This document shows, piece after piece, positions 63,995 through 64,000 of a stretch of 64,000 nt of DNA. Positions within the stretch are counted from its first letter, which is position 1, and every line of letters begins with the position of its first letter. The translations under genes and the position numbers were made by a program. A model generated the notes under the pieces. The model worked only from the letters and a program-made list of their open reading frames with translations, made no database searches and was not told the DNA's origin. Source of the stretch: Pandoraea commovens (GTDB lineage: Bacteria; Pseudomonadota; Gammaproteobacteria; Burkholderiales; Burkholderiaceae). The stretch lies in contig NZ_CABPSA010000014.1 of NCBI RefSeq assembly GCF_902459615.1, positions 28,546 to 92,545 of the forward strand, read 5' to 3'.

Positions 63995-64000
63995 ATTTCA

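Overview
This window is from a high-GC beta-proteobacterium of the Burkholderiaceae, most likely Pandoraea or a close relative. The evidence is the conserved blocks oxyR-recG, queA-tgt-yajC-secD-secF and acs-DUF4212-symporter, the iron block bfr/bfd/tonB-exbB-exbD/hemP, and GC-rich codon use with long spurious open frames on the opposite strand of most genes. The genus is an inference; no rRNA gene is present.

Layout. 0-13.5 kb is accessory metabolism: DoxX and XapX membrane proteins, a LysR regulator divergent from an aldehyde dehydrogenase, two distantly related hypothetical proteins either side of an OLD-like ATPase and an IclR regulator, an MFS / CoA-transferase / citryl-CoA-lyase operon, and a deacetylase / GntR / flavin reductase group. 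13.7-20.3 kb is a transport operon behind a near-perfect sigma-54 promoter: periplasmic binding protein, LivH, a single polypeptide fusing LivM, LivG and LivF, and a gamma-glutamyltransferase-family hydrolase. 20.3-25.3 kb holds a sulfatase with its own membrane-anchored formylglycine-generating enzyme, a porin and a small cytochrome c.

25.5-28.9 kb is an AT-richer mini-island bounded by an imperfect direct repeat of the 3' end and downstream terminator of tRNA-Ser(GGA). It holds a periplasmic 5-hydroxyisourate hydrolase-like gene, small membrane proteins of unknown function, a decayed vapBC toxin-antitoxin pair, and a structured RNA resembling phage C4 antisense RNA ahead of a small unknown gene. 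It has no integrase.

29-45 kb is core: acetate uptake and activation, a DMT exporter, YqhA, class I fumarase, bacterioferritin, MurI, Bfd, TonB-ExbB-ExbD, pirin, OsmC, HemP and a GlcG/HbpS-like protein. Fur-box-like sites precede bfr, bfd and hemP, so this is an iron-regulated hub. 45-55 kb holds a YdcF-like protein, a large membrane protein, Dps, a ThiE-like protein, catalase, OxyR and RecG (peroxide defence and repair). 55-61 kb is queuosine tRNA modification and the SecDF-YajC secretion accessory complex. The end holds an LTA-synthase-like membrane enzyme and a cytochrome b561-type protein.

Most worth following up: the LivM-LivG-LivF triple fusion with a degenerate ABC signature, the C4-like RNA inside the tRNA-Ser mini-island, the membrane-anchored FGE/sulfatase pair, a possible sRNA downstream of hemP, a self-contained 20-codon membrane-peptide gene between bfd and tonB, and the paralogous hypothetical pair near the left end.
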